Assembly: GCF_015352425.1 (NCBI RefSeq)
Contig: NZ_JADKNH010000005.1
Location: 124,001 to 188,000 of the forward strand
Direction: 5' to 3'
DNA: 64,000 nt
Source of the DNA: Fusibacter ferrireducens
GTDB taxonomy: Bacteria; Bacillota; Clostridia; Peptostreptococcales; Acidaminobacteraceae
Numbering within the stretch: the first letter of the stretch is position 1; every line of letters starts with the position of its first letter. A model generated the notes under the pieces. That model ran no database searches. It was not told the DNA's origin and saw only the letters and a program-made list of their open reading frames with translations. Below are positions 54,706 to 63,443 of the stretch, piece after piece. A program made the translations under genes and the position numbers.

Positions 54706-55399
54706 TTAACCTCCTTTCAACAACTTTAAGAATAGAACTGAGGAGTGTAATGATTGCATAATAGTAACAACCTGCTACAAATAAAATTGGAAAAGGATCA
54801 TAGGTTGCTGCAACAAATTGTCTTGCAATGAGCATAGTTTCTGTAATGGTAATGACGCTGGCAAGTGAAGAATCTTTAACCGCTATGATAAATTGGTTAC
54901 CCAGTGCAGGGATAGCTTGCTTGACGGCCTGGGGTAAAGTAATATAATAAAAGACTTGCAGTCTATTCATGCCGATTGCCTTGCCCGCTTCTACTTGACC
55001 ATAATGAACGCCGTTGATCGCACCTCTAAAAATTTCGCTGATATAAGCGCCACTGTGAAAGGCGAGACCTATACAAGCAGAAGTGAAACCGCTAAATTTT
55101 AGGCCCATCATAGGCAGACCATAAAAGATGAAGTAAAGTTGCAAGAGCAAAGGTGTCCCTCTCACAATGGAGATATAAAGATTGGTTATTTTCTCTAATA
55201 TTTTAAGACGTGTGAGCTTTAACAGCATCACAAGTAATCCGAAAATTGTACCTAAAAATATCGAAAAAACAGAGAGCTCCAACGTTAACCCAACTGCAGG
55301 TAAAAATTTAGGTGCAAATTTTAAAGCGACTTCAAAAAATGAAACCACATTTAAGTAAAAGAGATTTAAATGTTCTAAAAGTGTTGTCATTGGAATCAC
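54689..55399 (-). CDS. Polar amino-acid ABC transporter, permease
   Basis: A 236-aa permease with about five helices. The HisM-type signature [21 protein letters not shown] (EAA loop) and [17 protein letters not shown] are present. It starts directly after the binding-protein gene, 0 bp apart, so translation is probably coupled. With GlnQ-like ATPase and the lipoprotein it forms a complete importer. Confidence 0.92.
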   Translation of the reverse strand: MIPMTTLLEHLNLFYLNVVSFFEVALKFAPKFLPAVGLTLELSVFSIFLGTIFGLLVMLLKLTRLKILEKITNLYISIVRGTPLLLQLYFIFYGLPMMGLKFSGFTSACIGLAFHSGAYISEIFRGAINGVHYGQVEAGKAIGMNRLQVFYYITLPQAVKQAIPALGNQFIIAVKDSSLASVITITETMLIARQFVAATYDPFPILFVAGCYYYAIITLLSSILKVVERRLSVNER

Positions 55400-56218
55400 C
55401 TATTGCTCTAAGATGTTGACGCCAAACCATTTTTCACTGATTTCTTGGTAGGTGCCATTTTCAACGATTGTACCAAGCGCTTCATTGAGTTTTTCAAGCA
55501 ACATTTCATCTTCTTTTCTAACTGCAATCCCAATCTTTTCTGAATAGAGCAGGTTGCCAGCAGGTTTAATGTCAACACCATATTTTTCAGGTGCTTGCAA
55601 GCCGACAAATTTACCAGTTACTAATCCATCCATACGTTCCTGTCCAAGAGCCATGAAGTTGTCGACATCACTCTCGAATTGCATAATATCAGATATATTA
55701 TCCTTTTCTTTTAGCATATCGTGAAAAGTTGTGCCAGTGACAACGCCAACAGTACCGTCTTGTAATGCATCTAAGTTTTCAATATCAGAGTTGCCCGGTA
55801 CGAAAAATTGTGCACCGTCATAGTAGTACGGATCTGTGAAATTCACTTTTTTTAAACGTTCTTCTGTAATTGCCATACTGCCGATGATGGTATCGAATCG
55901 TTTACTGGTTAATCCACCGATAATGCCATCCCAAGCGGTTGTAATCGGCACAGCTTTAACACCTAATTGCTCAGCGAGAGCATTGGCAATATCGATGTCA
56001 AAACCCGTTAGATTGCCGTCATCATCAATAAAGTTAAAAGGGGGATAAGCACCCGTCATGGCAAAAGTCATCTCTTTTGAAGATAAGATTTTGTCATAGG
56101 TAGTTTCCTCTTTAGATTGACATCCGAAAAGTGTCAGGATAAGCATACTCATAAGCAACCCCAAAGTCACTCTTTTTAAAATGTGTTTTCTGTGTAATTC
56201 TGTTTTCATTGCTTTCAT
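55400..56218 (-). CDS. Amino-acid ABC transporter, substrate-binding lipoprotein
   Basis: A 272-aa family 3 solute-binding protein. It has a type II signal peptide with lipobox LTLFGC (Cys ~33), then the SBP_bac_3 pattern MTGAYPPFNFIDDDGNLTGF and DTIIGSMAITEERLKKVNFTDPYY. The substrate should be an amino acid or opine-like compound; it cannot be read from the sequence. AAGGAGG precedes the start. A long structured leader lies upstream. Confidence 0.92.
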   Translation of the reverse strand: MKAMKTELHRKHILKRVTLGLLMSMLILTLFGCQSKEETTYDKILSSKEMTFAMTGAYPPFNFIDDDGNLTGFDIDIANALAEQLGVKAVPITTAWDGIIGGLTSKRFDTIIGSMAITEERLKKVNFTDPYYYDGAQFFVPGNSDIENLDALQDGTVGVVTGTTFHDMLKEKDNISDIMQFESDVDNFMALGQERMDGLVTGKFVGLQAPEKYGVDIKPAGNLLYSEKIGIAVRKEDEMLLEKLNEALGTIVENGTYQEISEKWFGVNILEQ

Positions 56219-56275
56219 TTTTTCCTCCTTGAAATATCAATATTATTGCTTTTAGAAAACTGGAAATTAAATTGT

Positions 56276-56394
56276 AAAAAAAAACACTCTAACCCTATTT
56301 TTCAATAGAGTTAGAGTGTCTAAATTTCGCGATAAGCTCATTTTATGCCACATAAGTGTAGCAAAGGTCATGACGTTGCCGTCCTAACCAGACC
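56276..56394 (-). promoter_or_regulatory. Structured attenuator leader of the amino-acid ABC operon
   Basis: On the minus strand, before the binding-protein gene, a terminator hairpin (arms 56319-56304 and 56299-56284, 16 bp with one wobble) ends in a run of about nine U. Upstream are a hairpin TGCTACA-CTTA-TGTGGCA (56363-56346) and GACG-GCAA-CGTC (GNRA loop, 56383-56372) nested in GGTC/GACC. GGTTAG (56389-56384) could pair with the terminator's CTAAC to switch states. No T-box, lysine or SAM riboswitch consensus is recognised. Confidence 0.6.
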
Positions 56395-56533
56395 CCAGTT
56401 CTAATAATTGTTTTTCTGCTAAAATTTCATTTACCGAAAAGCTTACATCAATCCACTCAAGGCGTATTCATGCTCGAAATTCAATTACTCAATTAGCTTA
56501 CTTCACATTACTTTGATTGTACTATTCCTTAAA

Positions 56534-56562
56534 ACTCTATCATAATAATCTATTGCTGTCAA
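56534..56562 (-). promoter_or_regulatory. Promoter of the amino-acid ABC operon
   Basis: On the minus strand TTGACA (56562-56557) is followed after 17 bp by TAGAGT (56539-56534). Transcription would give a leader of about 300 bases before the first gene. Confidence 0.5.
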
Positions 56563-56723
56563 ATTTGATGTAGCTGTGCGCTCTATTTATAGACCTTTAG
56601 AGCTTGGTTGCTTAGAATAGATATTGAAGTTAAAATAGAAGTAATAAAACCATGTTATGATAGCAAATACAATAATGGCGCATATCATTTTGGATAAAAA
56701 TGTAATATTAAAAAGGGGGGCAT

Positions 56724-57323
56724 ATGGATAAAGAATATTTTGAGCGTTTACTCATTCAATTTATGAAAAAGTTCACAGATATGGATGAGGCTTCTTTAAA
56801 AGAATTGGCCAAAGATGTTCCTATAGTTGTTGCTGAAAAGGGCACAGTGTTACTTGAACAAGGAGAGGCGCCACATCATTGTATTTTTGTACTAAAGGGC
56901 TGTATTCGTCAATACAGAGTGGATGAACAGGGGAATGAGCTGACGAGCGATTTTTATACGGAAGAACAATGGGTTACTATTTTTTATGAGCGTGATCGGG
57001 ATCATGTTTCAAAGTTTTCTTTGAGTTGTGTTGAAGAATGTACTTTAGTGATGGGGCCTGCGGATCTTAAAGAGGCTATGTTTGACCAATACAGCGCTCT
57101 TAAAGATATGACCTATAAAATGTTAGAGGAAAAAATTGGCGAGATCAAAGGCAATCTTTCAGGATTTATGTCGTCAACACCTGAGGCGAGGGTCAAAGCA
57201 CTCCAACAAAATAGACCTGACCTGTTCCAAAGAGTCCCCCAACATCAATTGGCAAGTTATCTTGGTCTGACGCCAGAATCACTGAGTCGAATAAAGAAAA
57301 GAATCGAGAAGGGAGACAAATAA
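56724..57323 (+). CDS. Crp/Fnr family regulator
   Basis: A 199-aa regulator: cyclic-nucleotide-binding-like barrel (~20-125; LLEQGEAPHHCIFVLKGCIR) and a short HTH (~165-195; VPQHQLASYLGLTPESLSRI). It has no FNR-type Cys cluster, and the cAMP phosphate-binding Arg-Ser motif is not evident, so the ligand is unknown. This short class often controls stress or redox genes. A GGGGGG site lies 4-5 bp before the ATG. The adjacent class III cyclase at 62207 could supply a ligand, but that is speculative. Confidence 0.85.
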   Translation: MDKEYFERLLIQFMKKFTDMDEASLKELAKDVPIVVAEKGTVLLEQGEAPHHCIFVLKGCIRQYRVDEQGNELTSDFYTEEQWVTIFYERDRDHVSKFSLSCVEECTLVMGPADLKEAMFDQYSALKDMTYKMLEEKIGEIKGNLSGFMSSTPEARVKALQQNRPDLFQRVPQHQLASYLGLTPESLSRIKKRIEKGDK

Positions 57324-57505
57324 ATATAGAGGGGTCCTTTGTAAAGTGGATTTTTCAAATTTTGACTCTTGGTACGCTCATTAAGCATTTCGCAATTATA
57401 GTCTCTTGCTTCTGCTTAACGGGTAGATTTATAGTGATCGCAAGGGTATAATAGTGACTTATAAAGAGGACATGATTGCATGTCATTTGAAAGAGGAGAA
57501 AATTA

Positions 57506-58252
57506 ATGCAGAATTATAAAATGTGCATTGCATATGACGGTAGAAAATATAAAGGTTTTAACACGATAAAAGGTGATACAGAAAAGAGTATTCAAGGTAA
57601 ACTTGAGGCCATTCTATTAAAGCTCTACGAAAGGGAAGTTGAAGTTGTCGGTGCTGTTAATACAGATGCCGGCGTGCATGCGACAGGTCAAGTTGTCAAT
57701 TTTAAAGCGGTTGATGAACGCCTCAGTGACAGCGAAATTTTAACTTATTTTGAGAAATATTTAACAGACGATATCATTGTGTTATCCATAGAAGCAGTGG
57801 ACGAAAGATTTCATAGCCGATATCTCTCTAAAAAAGTGACCTATGAGTATCACTTATGGAAGAAAGATGCACCGAATAGACCTTTATTCGAGAGATACTA
57901 TGTAAATCTTATGAATCAATTATTAGATGTCTCTAAGATTGAGAAGGCTTCAAAGGCCTTTTTAGGCACGCATGATTTTTCGGCATTTACCACGAACAAG
58001 AAGGTAAAGCACCCTTTGAAGGAAGTCTTTGAGCTCGATGTAGAAGACACGGCACATGAAATTATTATCACGATTACGGCGAATGGATTCTTACTCAATA
58101 TGGAAAGATTGATGGTGGGGACACTTGTTCAAGTGGGACTTGGTCAATTGCCCATAAATGCAGTAGAACAAGCTTTAAAAAGCCAAGACACCAAATTTGT
58201 TGGCCACAAAGCGAGCTCGGATGCTTTAACTCTAGTAGATGTGGAGTATTAG
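57506..58252 (+). CDS. truA: TruA-type tRNA pseudouridine synthase with altered active-site motif
   Basis: A 248-aa TruA homologue that would convert uridines 38-40 of tRNA to pseudouridine. The catalytic Asp is D54 in VNTDAGVHATGQVVNF; most TruA proteins have RTDAGVHA, so the Arg before Thr-Asp is Asn here. In E. coli TruA that Arg helps position the flipped base. The second domain (THDFSAFT, NGFLLNMERLMVGTLVQVG with FLxxMxR) is normal. GAGGAG precedes the ATG. It may be a second, specialised TruA copy. Confidence 0.88.
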   Translation: MQNYKMCIAYDGRKYKGFNTIKGDTEKSIQGKLEAILLKLYEREVEVVGAVNTDAGVHATGQVVNFKAVDERLSDSEILTYFEKYLTDDIIVLSIEAVDERFHSRYLSKKVTYEYHLWKKDAPNRPLFERYYVNLMNQLLDVSKIEKASKAFLGTHDFSAFTTNKKVKHPLKEVFELDVEDTAHEIIITITANGFLLNMERLMVGTLVQVGLGQLPINAVEQALKSQDTKFVGHKASSDALTLVDVEY

Positions 58253-58343
58253 ATCAAAGCTTTTTCTGAGGTGGTTGTCGAAAAAAATACCATCAAAATG
58301 GGTTTGAAACATCTAAGAAAATTTCAATTGTTATGGAGGATGT

Positions 58344-59177
58344 ATGAAGTATTCCATTGGAGAGTTTTCGGACTTATTGGGGATTACAATTGACACAATA
58401 AGACTGTATGAAACTTATGGCATTATAAGCCCAAATAAGGATCAAAAGAGTCACTATAGGTACTTCGATGATTTAGATGCACGTAATCTTTTAATGAGCA
58501 GATGGTACAGGAGTCTTAATTTTTCACTTAAAGTCTCTGCAAAGTTCACCTTGGAGTCAGACTATGAAGAGATTTATCAACAGATTGTGAAGAAACAAAA
58601 AGCGCTTGAATCCGAATTAGAAGAAAAGCAATATTTACTGAATCGAATGAACGCAATTGAAGCAGAACTTAAAAATTTAAAATGTGATTTGGGTCAATAT
58701 AAAATTGTCAAAAAGTCGAAAATATATAGAGTTAAGCAGACAATTCAAGACGAACTCATCGATGAAGGTCAATCTAAAAAGCTGATTAAATCACTCATGG
58801 CGGCATTACCGCATACATTTTACTCTGTGACCGTCGATACAAAAATATTTTCTAATAGAAATGGAATGGTTGAGCCTAATGAAGAAGTGGATGAATACAA
58901 TTGGGGGCTTGCAATATACGAACCAGATTTGGATCGCTTAGGTTTTAAAGACAAATCTGACTTTGACAGCTTTGAAGCAAATGAGTACTTAGCGAGCACT
59001 ATTTGTATAGAATATGATCACAAGTTCCAAAGATGCTTATTTGAGCCGCTTTATAACGAATGTATTAAGTTGGGATTTCGCGTTGCAGGGAATCTCATTG
59101 GCAGGTTAATTGTGATTGAAAAAGTGGGTGAAAAACGATTTTCTTATATTGAAATAGCCATACCCATTGAGAGATAG
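58344..59177 (+). CDS. MerR family regulator with GyrI-like effector domain
   Basis: A 277-aa regulator: MerR HTH (~1-70; YSIGEFSDLLGITIDTIRLYETYGII, YRYFDD), a coiled dimerisation helix (~80-115) and a GyrI-like effector domain (~120-277; IYEPDLDRLGF, late IGRLIVIEKVGEKRFSYIEIAIPI) of the multidrug-binding kind. ATGGAGG precedes the start. It lies 140 bp upstream of the exported flavoprotein on the same strand, so that gene is its likely target, probably responding to an aromatic compound. Confidence 0.88.
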   Translation: MKYSIGEFSDLLGITIDTIRLYETYGIISPNKDQKSHYRYFDDLDARNLLMSRWYRSLNFSLKVSAKFTLESDYEEIYQQIVKKQKALESELEEKQYLLNRMNAIEAELKNLKCDLGQYKIVKKSKIYRVKQTIQDELIDEGQSKKLIKSLMAALPHTFYSVTVDTKIFSNRNGMVEPNEEVDEYNWGLAIYEPDLDRLGFKDKSDFDSFEANEYLASTICIEYDHKFQRCLFEPLYNECIKLGFRVAGNLIGRLIVIEKVGEKRFSYIEIAIPIER

Positions 59178-59317
59178 AATCGTACAGACTTTAGAGAACC
59201 TTTGAAATCGTGTATTTTCAAATTAAAAAGAGCATCTTCTTAGATATATTTATTGACTCTGGTGTTGCACAAGACTTTAAAATAAGATTGATAAATAATT
59301 GTCTAGGAGATGAAAAT

Positions 59318-61291
59318 ATGAAATTTAGAGTTAAACAGTATTTTGCTTTAAGCTTAATTTTGACGTTATTGTTGACGACATTGGCTGGGTGTTCAGATCA
59401 GTCTCAAAGTACACCTAAAGCAGAGGTAGAGCCTTCTGAACCAGTAGCTGAGAGCACGGCTACCTCAGAAAATAAGCTGTATACGCCAGGCACTTACAAA
59501 GGTGAAGCTAAGGGCAAAGAGGGCACAATTGAAGTAGAGGTTACTTTCGATGAAACGTCTATAAAAAAGATTGAGGTCATCAATCAAAGTGAAACAGAGG
59601 GAATTGGTGCAGAAGCATTAGAAACTTTACAAGAGCAGATTGTGAAGACGCAATCGCTTGGGCTTGACGCTATATCGGGTGCGTCTGAGACGAGCTATGG
59701 GATGCTTGAAGCAGTTGCATCAGCTGTAGAAAAGGCTGGTGGTAATGTAGAGGCCTTAAAAGCCGTTAAAGTTGAAAAGGAAAATAAGGATGTCACTCAA
59801 AACCTTTCGGCAGATGTTGTGGTGATCGGTGCAGGGGCATCGGGCACTTCTGCAGCTGTTTCTGCTGCTGATGCAGGTGCAAAAGTTATCCTTATTGAGA
59901 AGACGGCAACAATTGGCGGTGCCAGCAATTTATCTTGGGCAGGTAAATTTTATAATTCCAGTGTATCCGTAGAAAATGGATTGAACATTGCCATTGAAGA
60001 TGAGATTGCCAATTGGATTGTGAATAATCACTGGCGTGTGGATGCAAGTGCTATAAGACAATACGTTACAAAATCTGGCGAGACATACGATTGGCTCGCA
60101 GAAAAAGGTTACCAAACTAAATTTCTCAACTTTGCCGGAGAACCTCTTCATATGTTACCGGCTTATGAAGAGAGACAAGGGCTCCTCAGAAAAATGCTTG
60201 CAGATTCCGTTGAAGCCAATGGCGGACAAGTATTGACTGAAACCACTGGGAAGTCATTGATGACAGATGAAAGTGGCAATGTTGTAGGCGTTGTTGCAGA
60301 AAAGGCTGATGGCACAGTTTTAGAGATTAGTGCTCAGTCCGTGGTCATTGCAACTGGCGGTTATGCAGCAAATTCAAAAATGGTGAAAGAACTCTTTGGT
60401 TTTGAAGGTATCAACGGTGGACTTGGCCAAAATATAGGTGAAGGTCTCGAAATGGCATGGTCAGTAGGCGCAAAAGTACCTGATAATGTCGGTGGACAAA
60501 TGCTTCATCAAACTCTTGCAAAATCTACAAAGGCATTAAAAGAGACTTATGAACCGTTTAAAGCAAGCTATCCATTGATGTTGACATATTTGCCTTCATT
60601 TATGAACGTGGCACCAGCGGGTAACCGATTTAGAGATGAGACCGCAACTTTGACAGCTGTGGCTGCTGCAAATACCAGTGCATTCAATGGTGCGTACCAT
60701 TTGGTAATCGTATCTGAATCACAACTTGAAGCCCTTGAATCCAATGGTATGGCTGGTGTAGGTGCAAAGAAACTACCAGGGATGCCACCAGAATTCTATA
60801 TACCCTATAAAGATCAATACAAATTGGATACACCTTGGGTTGACGTAAAAGAGGTCTTTGAAAAAATGGTTGCAAACGGTGATGGTTTTAAAGGCAATTC
60901 CCCTGAAGAGCTTGCACAAAATGCAGGCATGGATGTGGATTATTTTATGGAAGCCTTTAACAACTACCAGAAAGCAATTGAGACAGGTGTGGATAACGAC
61001 TTTGGAAAATCTTCTGAATACCTTGTACCCATGGGAGAATCCGGCCCATATTATGCAATTATCGCAGAGATCAATAATTTGGGATCAGTAGGCGGCCTTT
61101 TAGTCAACAAGGACTTCCAGGTTTTAAATGATAAAAGAGTGCCAATTAAAGGCCTATATGCAGTTGGACTGGAATCAGAAGGGGTTCTCTTTAATGACAC
61201 TTATGTTGGCAACGGTGTTGGCATTGGTTATTCATTTACTTCTGGTCGCATTGGTGGCAATAACGCCGCATTGGATGCATTAGAGCAGTAA
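59318..61291 (+). CDS. Exported flavinylated reductase lipoprotein (FMN_bind + FAD_binding_2)
   Basis: A 657-aa lipoprotein: signal peptide with lipobox TLAGC (Cys25), low-complexity linker, FMN_bind domain (~45-135; flavinylation motif DAISGAS ~116-122) and a fumarate-reductase-like FAD domain (~163-655; VVVIGAGASGTSAAV). The active-site region is unlike fumarate reductase: the HHTMGG and NRLGGN motifs are replaced by NNLGSVGG and TYVGNGVGIGY. It probably works outside the membrane as a reductase or electron acceptor of unknown substrate. ATG 59318 follows TAGGAG. FMN attachment would need ApbE; this window's ApbE lacks an export signal, so a second ApbE may exist. Confidence 0.88.
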   Translation: MKFRVKQYFALSLILTLLLTTLAGCSDQSQSTPKAEVEPSEPVAESTATSENKLYTPGTYKGEAKGKEGTIEVEVTFDETSIKKIEVINQSETEGIGAEALETLQEQIVKTQSLGLDAISGASETSYGMLEAVASAVEKAGGNVEALKAVKVEKENKDVTQNLSADVVVIGAGASGTSAAVSAADAGAKVILIEKTATIGGASNLSWAGKFYNSSVSVENGLNIAIEDEIANWIVNNHWRVDASAIRQYVTKSGETYDWLAEKGYQTKFLNFAGEPLHMLPAYEERQGLLRKMLADSVEANGGQVLTETTGKSLMTDESGNVVGVVAEKADGTVLEISAQSVVIATGGYAANSKMVKELFGFEGINGGLGQNIGEGLEMAWSVGAKVPDNVGGQMLHQTLAKSTKALKETYEPFKASYPLMLTYLPSFMNVAPAGNRFRDETATLTAVAAANTSAFNGAYHLVIVSESQLEALESNGMAGVGAKKLPGMPPEFYIPYKDQYKLDTPWVDVKEVFEKMVANGDGFKGNSPEELAQNAGMDVDYFMEAFNNYQKAIETGVDNDFGKSSEYLVPMGESGPYYAIIAEINNLGSVGGLLVNKDFQVLNDKRVPIKGLYAVGLESEGVLFNDTYVGNGVGIGYSFTSGRIGGNNAALDALEQ

Positions 61292-61320
61292 AAAAGAAAA
61301 CGTTAAAACTGAAAAATCAG

Positions 61321-61356
61321 GAAAGTGGTGACGAACAGAGTCGCCACTTTTTCTTT
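61321..61356 (+). terminator. Rho-independent terminator after the exported flavoprotein
   Basis: AAAGTGGTGAC (61322-61332) pairs with GTCGCCACTTT (61340-61350) with one wobble/mismatch, then TTCTTTTT. Confidence 0.85.
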
Positions 61357-61366
61357 TTAAAACAAC

Positions 61367-61568
61367 AAGATTTGAGCCGAAAGCTGTGCTGAGGCATGTT
61401 CACCCTCAAACAGCGTCAGCGAAAATCGTTTTGAGTCATCGGAGATGACACAAATGTTGTTGTATGCAAGATTTGAGCCGAAAGCTGTGCTGAGGCATGT
61501 TCACCCTCAAGCAGCGTCAGCGAAAATCGTTTTGGGGCATCGGAGATGACACAAATGTTGTTGTATAC
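61367..61568. repeat. Tandem 101-bp repeat, two copies
   Basis: Copies at 61367-61467 and 61468-61568 differ at only about four bases. Each starts AAGATTTGAGCCGAAAGC and ends near ACAAATGTTGTTGTAT, with an internal hairpin GTCATC-gga-GATGAC (changed to GGCATC in copy 2). AAAACAAC precedes the first copy. No ORF is present. Related hairpins lie at 13923 and 52279, so this is a dispersed family, probably REP- or MITE-like. Confidence 0.85.
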
Positions 61569-61664
61569 ATTGCATTACTGAATCCACACGACGAAGCTGC
61601 TATAAGCTAAAAAAATTGGGTATATTAAGGGTGTAGAACCTATTCTAAAAAAGGGGGATGTGCT

Positions 61665-62207
61665 ATGTTTAAGGAAGAAAGAGACGAATCCATATTTGAA
61701 TGGGGCATGCTTGGTGATGTTAAGCTGGGGAGACCTCACCTTGGGGAGCATGTACCTGTGGATGTATATCGATTAATGCAGTTTACGTTAAGAGATGAAA
61801 TGATTCGCATACTAGGTGTGGAACAGACAAACCAAATTTTTTTCGCTGCGGGGAAAAAAGCGGGTGTGGAATTCGTAAGAAACGTCGTTGGAAAACAAGC
61901 TGACATGAATGTGTTCATAGAAAAACTACAGATGTTTTTAAAAAAACTGCAAATAGGTATTTTGCGTGTTGAAAAGGCAGACTTAGAACATGGACTTTTG
62001 ACGTTGACAGTGGCAGAAGATTTGGATTGTTCTGGACTCCCTGTGACAGGTGAAGAGATTTGCGTCTATGATGAAGGCTTTATAGCAGGATTGCTTTTGG
62101 AGCAGACGGGGAAGGATTTTAACGTCAAGGAAATCGATTGTTGGTGCTCTGGTGATCGCGTTTGCCGATTTGCAATTGAACCCAACGGGATAGAGGTGAA
62201 AGGCTGA
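61665..62207 (+). CDS. V4R domain sensor protein
   Basis: A 180-aa protein with a V4R (4-vinyl reductase-like) fold: FTLRDEMIRILGVEQTNQIFFAAGKKAG, DEGFIAGLLLEQTGKDFNVKEI and the end motif CWCSGDRVCRF with three Cys, which in this family often holds a metal or Fe-S ligand. V4R domains bind small hydrophobic or tetrapyrrole-like ligands. A GGGGG site lies 6-7 bp before the ATG. Its stop overlaps the cyclase start (TGATG), so it is probably the sensory partner of that cyclase. Confidence 0.8.
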   Translation: MFKEERDESIFEWGMLGDVKLGRPHLGEHVPVDVYRLMQFTLRDEMIRILGVEQTNQIFFAAGKKAGVEFVRNVVGKQADMNVFIEKLQMFLKKLQIGILRVEKADLEHGLLTLTVAEDLDCSGLPVTGEEICVYDEGFIAGLLLEQTGKDFNVKEIDCWCSGDRVCRFAIEPNGIEVKG

Positions 62208-63286
62208 TGTTGACCATTGAAGAGCAGTATATTGATCAATTGACAGAAGCCATTTATCTACTGGTGAGTGGGAAGCAGACGCAGACCATTGCCATACCAG
62301 AAGATTTGCCGGACAATGAGATCCGGCAGCTCTACGAATATTTTAATAAAATGATTGTAGAACTGGATAAGGCATCCGATTTCAGCTATTCTCTTTCACG
62401 AGGAGAACTGGATTATGAGGCTCCTAAAGGCAAAATGGTTTTGCTTCAATCATATAAAAATCTACAAGCCAGTCTGAAACATCTAACTTGGGTTACACAG
62501 CAGATTGCAGGTGGGGATTTCAGTCATAAAGTAGATTTTATGGGTGATTTCTCAAACGCATTTAATGAAATGACAAGGCAATTGAAAGAAGCCTTTGAGA
62601 CAATCCAGCAACAAAACAAAAAACTTGAAGATGCCAACGCCACCATACGAGCAGATAAAGAACGCATTCAGACGCTTTTAAATAGTATTTTACCGGTTAA
62701 GGTGATTGATGAACTCAATGAACACGGCTACAGTGCGCCGCGCTATTTTGAGAATGTTACTGTATTCTTTTCAGATTTTGTCGGATTTACCAAGCAGTCT
62801 TCAGATATAGATCCTGTGACGCTCATCGATGAGCTCAACAGTATTTTTAAAGAGTTTGATCACATTGTCACCGAAATGGATGGCGAGAGGATTAAGACCA
62901 TCGGAGATGCATTTCTAGCAGTTTGGGGGATGCATTTGCCACTTGAAGATCATGCGGAAAGGGCAATTGAAGCGGCACTGCGCATGAGGCAATTTCTCCA
63001 TAAACGCAACGAAAATTGGATGTTGAAATGGGAAGTGCGCATAGGTTTACACACAGGGAATCTTGTGGGTGGCATCGTTGGTGAGACGAAATTTATTTAT
63101 GATGTCTTCGGGGACACGGTCAATATTGCTTCGAGAATGGAGAGCAATTCAGAGCCTATGAAAATTAATATTTCGGATGAGGTTTATGCACTGGTTAAAG
63201 ACAAGTTTATGACCACTCAAAGAGGGTCTATTTTCGTCAAAGGAAAGGGTGAATGTGGTATGCACTTTGTTGAAGGCAGACTTTAG
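62207..63286 (+). CDS. Class III adenylate/guanylate cyclase, soluble
   Basis: A 359-aa cytoplasmic protein: an N-terminal helical part with HAMP-like segment (~85-135), coiled coil (~135-165) and a class III cyclase domain (~175-357). Metal Asp residues are D190 (FFSDFVGFT) and D234 (KTIGDAF). Purine-specifying residues are K230 and D299 (YDVFGDTVNIASR), the adenylate pattern, and N306 and R310 are the transition-state pair. cAMP is thus the predicted product. No membrane helix is present; sensing is probably through the coupled V4R protein. Confidence 0.9.
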   Translation: MLTIEEQYIDQLTEAIYLLVSGKQTQTIAIPEDLPDNEIRQLYEYFNKMIVELDKASDFSYSLSRGELDYEAPKGKMVLLQSYKNLQASLKHLTWVTQQIAGGDFSHKVDFMGDFSNAFNEMTRQLKEAFETIQQQNKKLEDANATIRADKERIQTLLNSILPVKVIDELNEHGYSAPRYFENVTVFFSDFVGFTKQSSDIDPVTLIDELNSIFKEFDHIVTEMDGERIKTIGDAFLAVWGMHLPLEDHAERAIEAALRMRQFLHKRNENWMLKWEVRIGLHTGNLVGGIVGETKFIYDVFGDTVNIASRMESNSEPMKINISDEVYALVKDKFMTTQRGSIFVKGKGECGMHFVEGRL

Positions 63287-63337
63287 GGGTCGTAACTTAT
63301 AAGTGATACAATTTAGTGGGCATGAGACTCATATTTG

Positions 63338-63388
63338 AAGGAGCTGTGGTTCGTCTAATCACTTAGATTTGACCAGCTCCTTTTTTAG
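63338..63388. terminator. Terminator between cyclase and LacI genes
   Basis: AAGGAGCTG (63338-63346) pairs with CAGCTCCTT (63374-63382), enclosing a 27-base loop with a second possible stem, then a T run on the plus strand. Confidence 0.8.
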
Positions 63389-63443
63389 TGTTTGTCTAAA
63401 GAGATCAGAACGCTGAAGTGTTTTGACTTATAAAAGTACAGAT

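Noticed and set aside
56276-56530. T-box, lysine or SAM riboswitch before the amino-acid ABC operon
   Set aside because: The T-box sequence GGTGGNACCGCG, the lysine-riboswitch core and the SAM-I core are not seen. It is kept as an unassigned attenuator.
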